DNA from: Candidatus Rokuibacteriota bacterium
Lineage (GTDB): Bacteria; Methylomirabilota; Methylomirabilia; Rokubacteriales; CSP1-6
Direction: 5' to 3'
Assembly: GCA_016200085.1 (NCBI GenBank)
Contig: JACQFL010000006.1
Location: 62,001-126,000, forward strand
Length of the DNA: 64,000 bases
The notes beneath the pieces were generated by a model. It was not told the origin of the DNA. It was given only the letters and a program-made list of their open reading frames with translations, and searched no databases. The translations under genes and the position numbers were made by a program. Positions 63,512-64,000 of this stretch are shown one piece after another (within the stretch, counting starts at the first letter, position 1; each line of letters starts with the position of its first letter).

Positions 63512-64000
63512 TCATCCAGGCGGAACCGTCAGCCCAAGCGCGTCTCCGACCGTCGCGCTGAAGGCCTCCGCCGCGCCGACGACGAGGTGATGGCCGGCCC
63601 CGGCGATCTCGAGGAGCCGGGCCCGCGGGATCACGCGCGCCACGCCCTCGGCCGCCTCGCGCGTCATGAACGCGCTCCGCTCCCCGCGCACGACGACCGT
63701 CTCGCAGGCGATGGCGCCGAGGAACGGCCACGGATCGATGGGCGGGTGCAGGAAGACCGCAGGGTCGAAGGCGAGGCGGCGGCCGCCGCTCGCGGTCGGC
63801 ACGCTGCCGGCCTCGGCCAGGTGGCGCACGCGCTCCGCGGGGACGTCGGGCTCGGGCGGCTGGAGCCGGAAGCGCGCGACCGTCTCCTCGAGCGAGGGAA
63901 ACTCCGGCGCCGGGCGCTCGCCCTGCCGGCGCGCGAAGGCCGCCAGCTCGTCGCTCCAGCCCGTGAGCATGTCGGCGATCACCAGGGCGGCGACGCGCTC
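63512..64000 (-). CDS. Alpha/beta hydrolase, C-terminal part (cut by window edge)
   Basis: The last ~163 residues of a hydrolase whose N-terminus lies beyond 64000. Visible: LVIADMLTGWSDELAAFARR (the lid region after the nucleophile strand), the acid region ETVVVRGERSAFMTREAAEG and the catalytic histidine in EIAGAGHHLVVGAAEAF. This is the usual ending of an alpha/beta hydrolase of the 2-hydroxymuconate-semialdehyde hydrolase type. The nucleophile is outside the window. The gap 63371-63511 shows no gene or element. Confidence 0.88.
   Translation of the reverse strand, partial: ERVAALVIADMLTGWSDELAAFARRQGERPAPEFPSLEETVARFRLQPPEPDVPAERVRHLAEAGSVPTASGGRRLAFDPAVFLHPPIDPWPFLGAIACETVVVRGERSAFMTREAAEGVARVIPRARLLEIAGAGHHLVVGAAEAFSATVGDALGLTVPPG

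Overview
The window is high-GC bacterial DNA, densely packed with co-directional genes. Many neighbours overlap by 4 nt (ATGA or GTGA). Several traits together suggest an uncultured soil or groundwater bacterium of the Rokubacteria/Methylomirabilota kind: two branched-chain-amino-acid-type (Liv) ABC systems plus an extra solute-binding protein, Rieske oxygenases, a class III CoA-transferase, an indolepyruvate:ferredoxin oxidoreductase and an 11-gene complex I cluster. This placement is inference; no rRNA gene is present, but L21, L27, Obg and the Nuo proteins would allow a tree.

Layout. 1-3.2 kb: rplU-rpmA-obg-proB-proA operon (minus strand, proA cut by the window edge). 3.2-9.2 kb: TetR/ECF-sigma pair with a palindromic operator, a frameshifted alpha/beta hydrolase, a large cyclase-ATPase-TPR regulator, then a cluster of hairpins. 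9.2-20 kb: nuoA-B-C-[NIPSNAP]-D-H-I-J-K-L-M-N, with no nuoE, F or G and with four 64-bp tandem repeats inside the operon. 20-24.6 kb: a REC-PilZ regulator and iorAB. 24.6-31 kb: accessory segment with a broken LAGLIDADG-like gene, tRNA-Leu, tRNA-Ala, two VapBC-type toxin-antitoxin pairs and two tandem paralogous cyclases. 31-41.8 kb: PEP-mutase-like enzyme, two Rieske oxygenases, DUF1989 protein, two solute-binding proteins and a Liv transporter with a permease-ATPase fusion. 42-51.7 kb: amidohydrolase and a second Liv system whose ATPase genes are interleaved with a GT-C glycosyltransferase, a methyltransferase and a TPR/beta-barrel protein. 51.7-57 kb: CoA-transferase, beta-helix protein, and an overlapping operon of zinc ribbon, unknown protein, LigD-type polymerase domain and ankyrin protein. 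57-64 kb: MaoC-like and FAD-dependent dehydrogenase pair, DUF421, TatA, RidA, LarA-like protein and a partial hydrolase.

The most unusual content is between genes. Two families of large palindromic elements (48.4 and 56.9 kb; 61.0 and 61.3 kb) each share a conserved 70-100 nt core. The long inverted arms are nearly or exactly complementary within a copy, yet differ between copies. A third, short hairpin family follows stop codons. A fourth, the 64-bp repeat, is tandem in the nuo operon, and a related copy encodes the extra C-terminal tail of ribosomal protein L27. No integrase, insertion sequence, CRISPR array or rRNA was seen. Three genes are broken by apparent single-base frameshifts, which in a metagenome-derived contig could be assembly errors.
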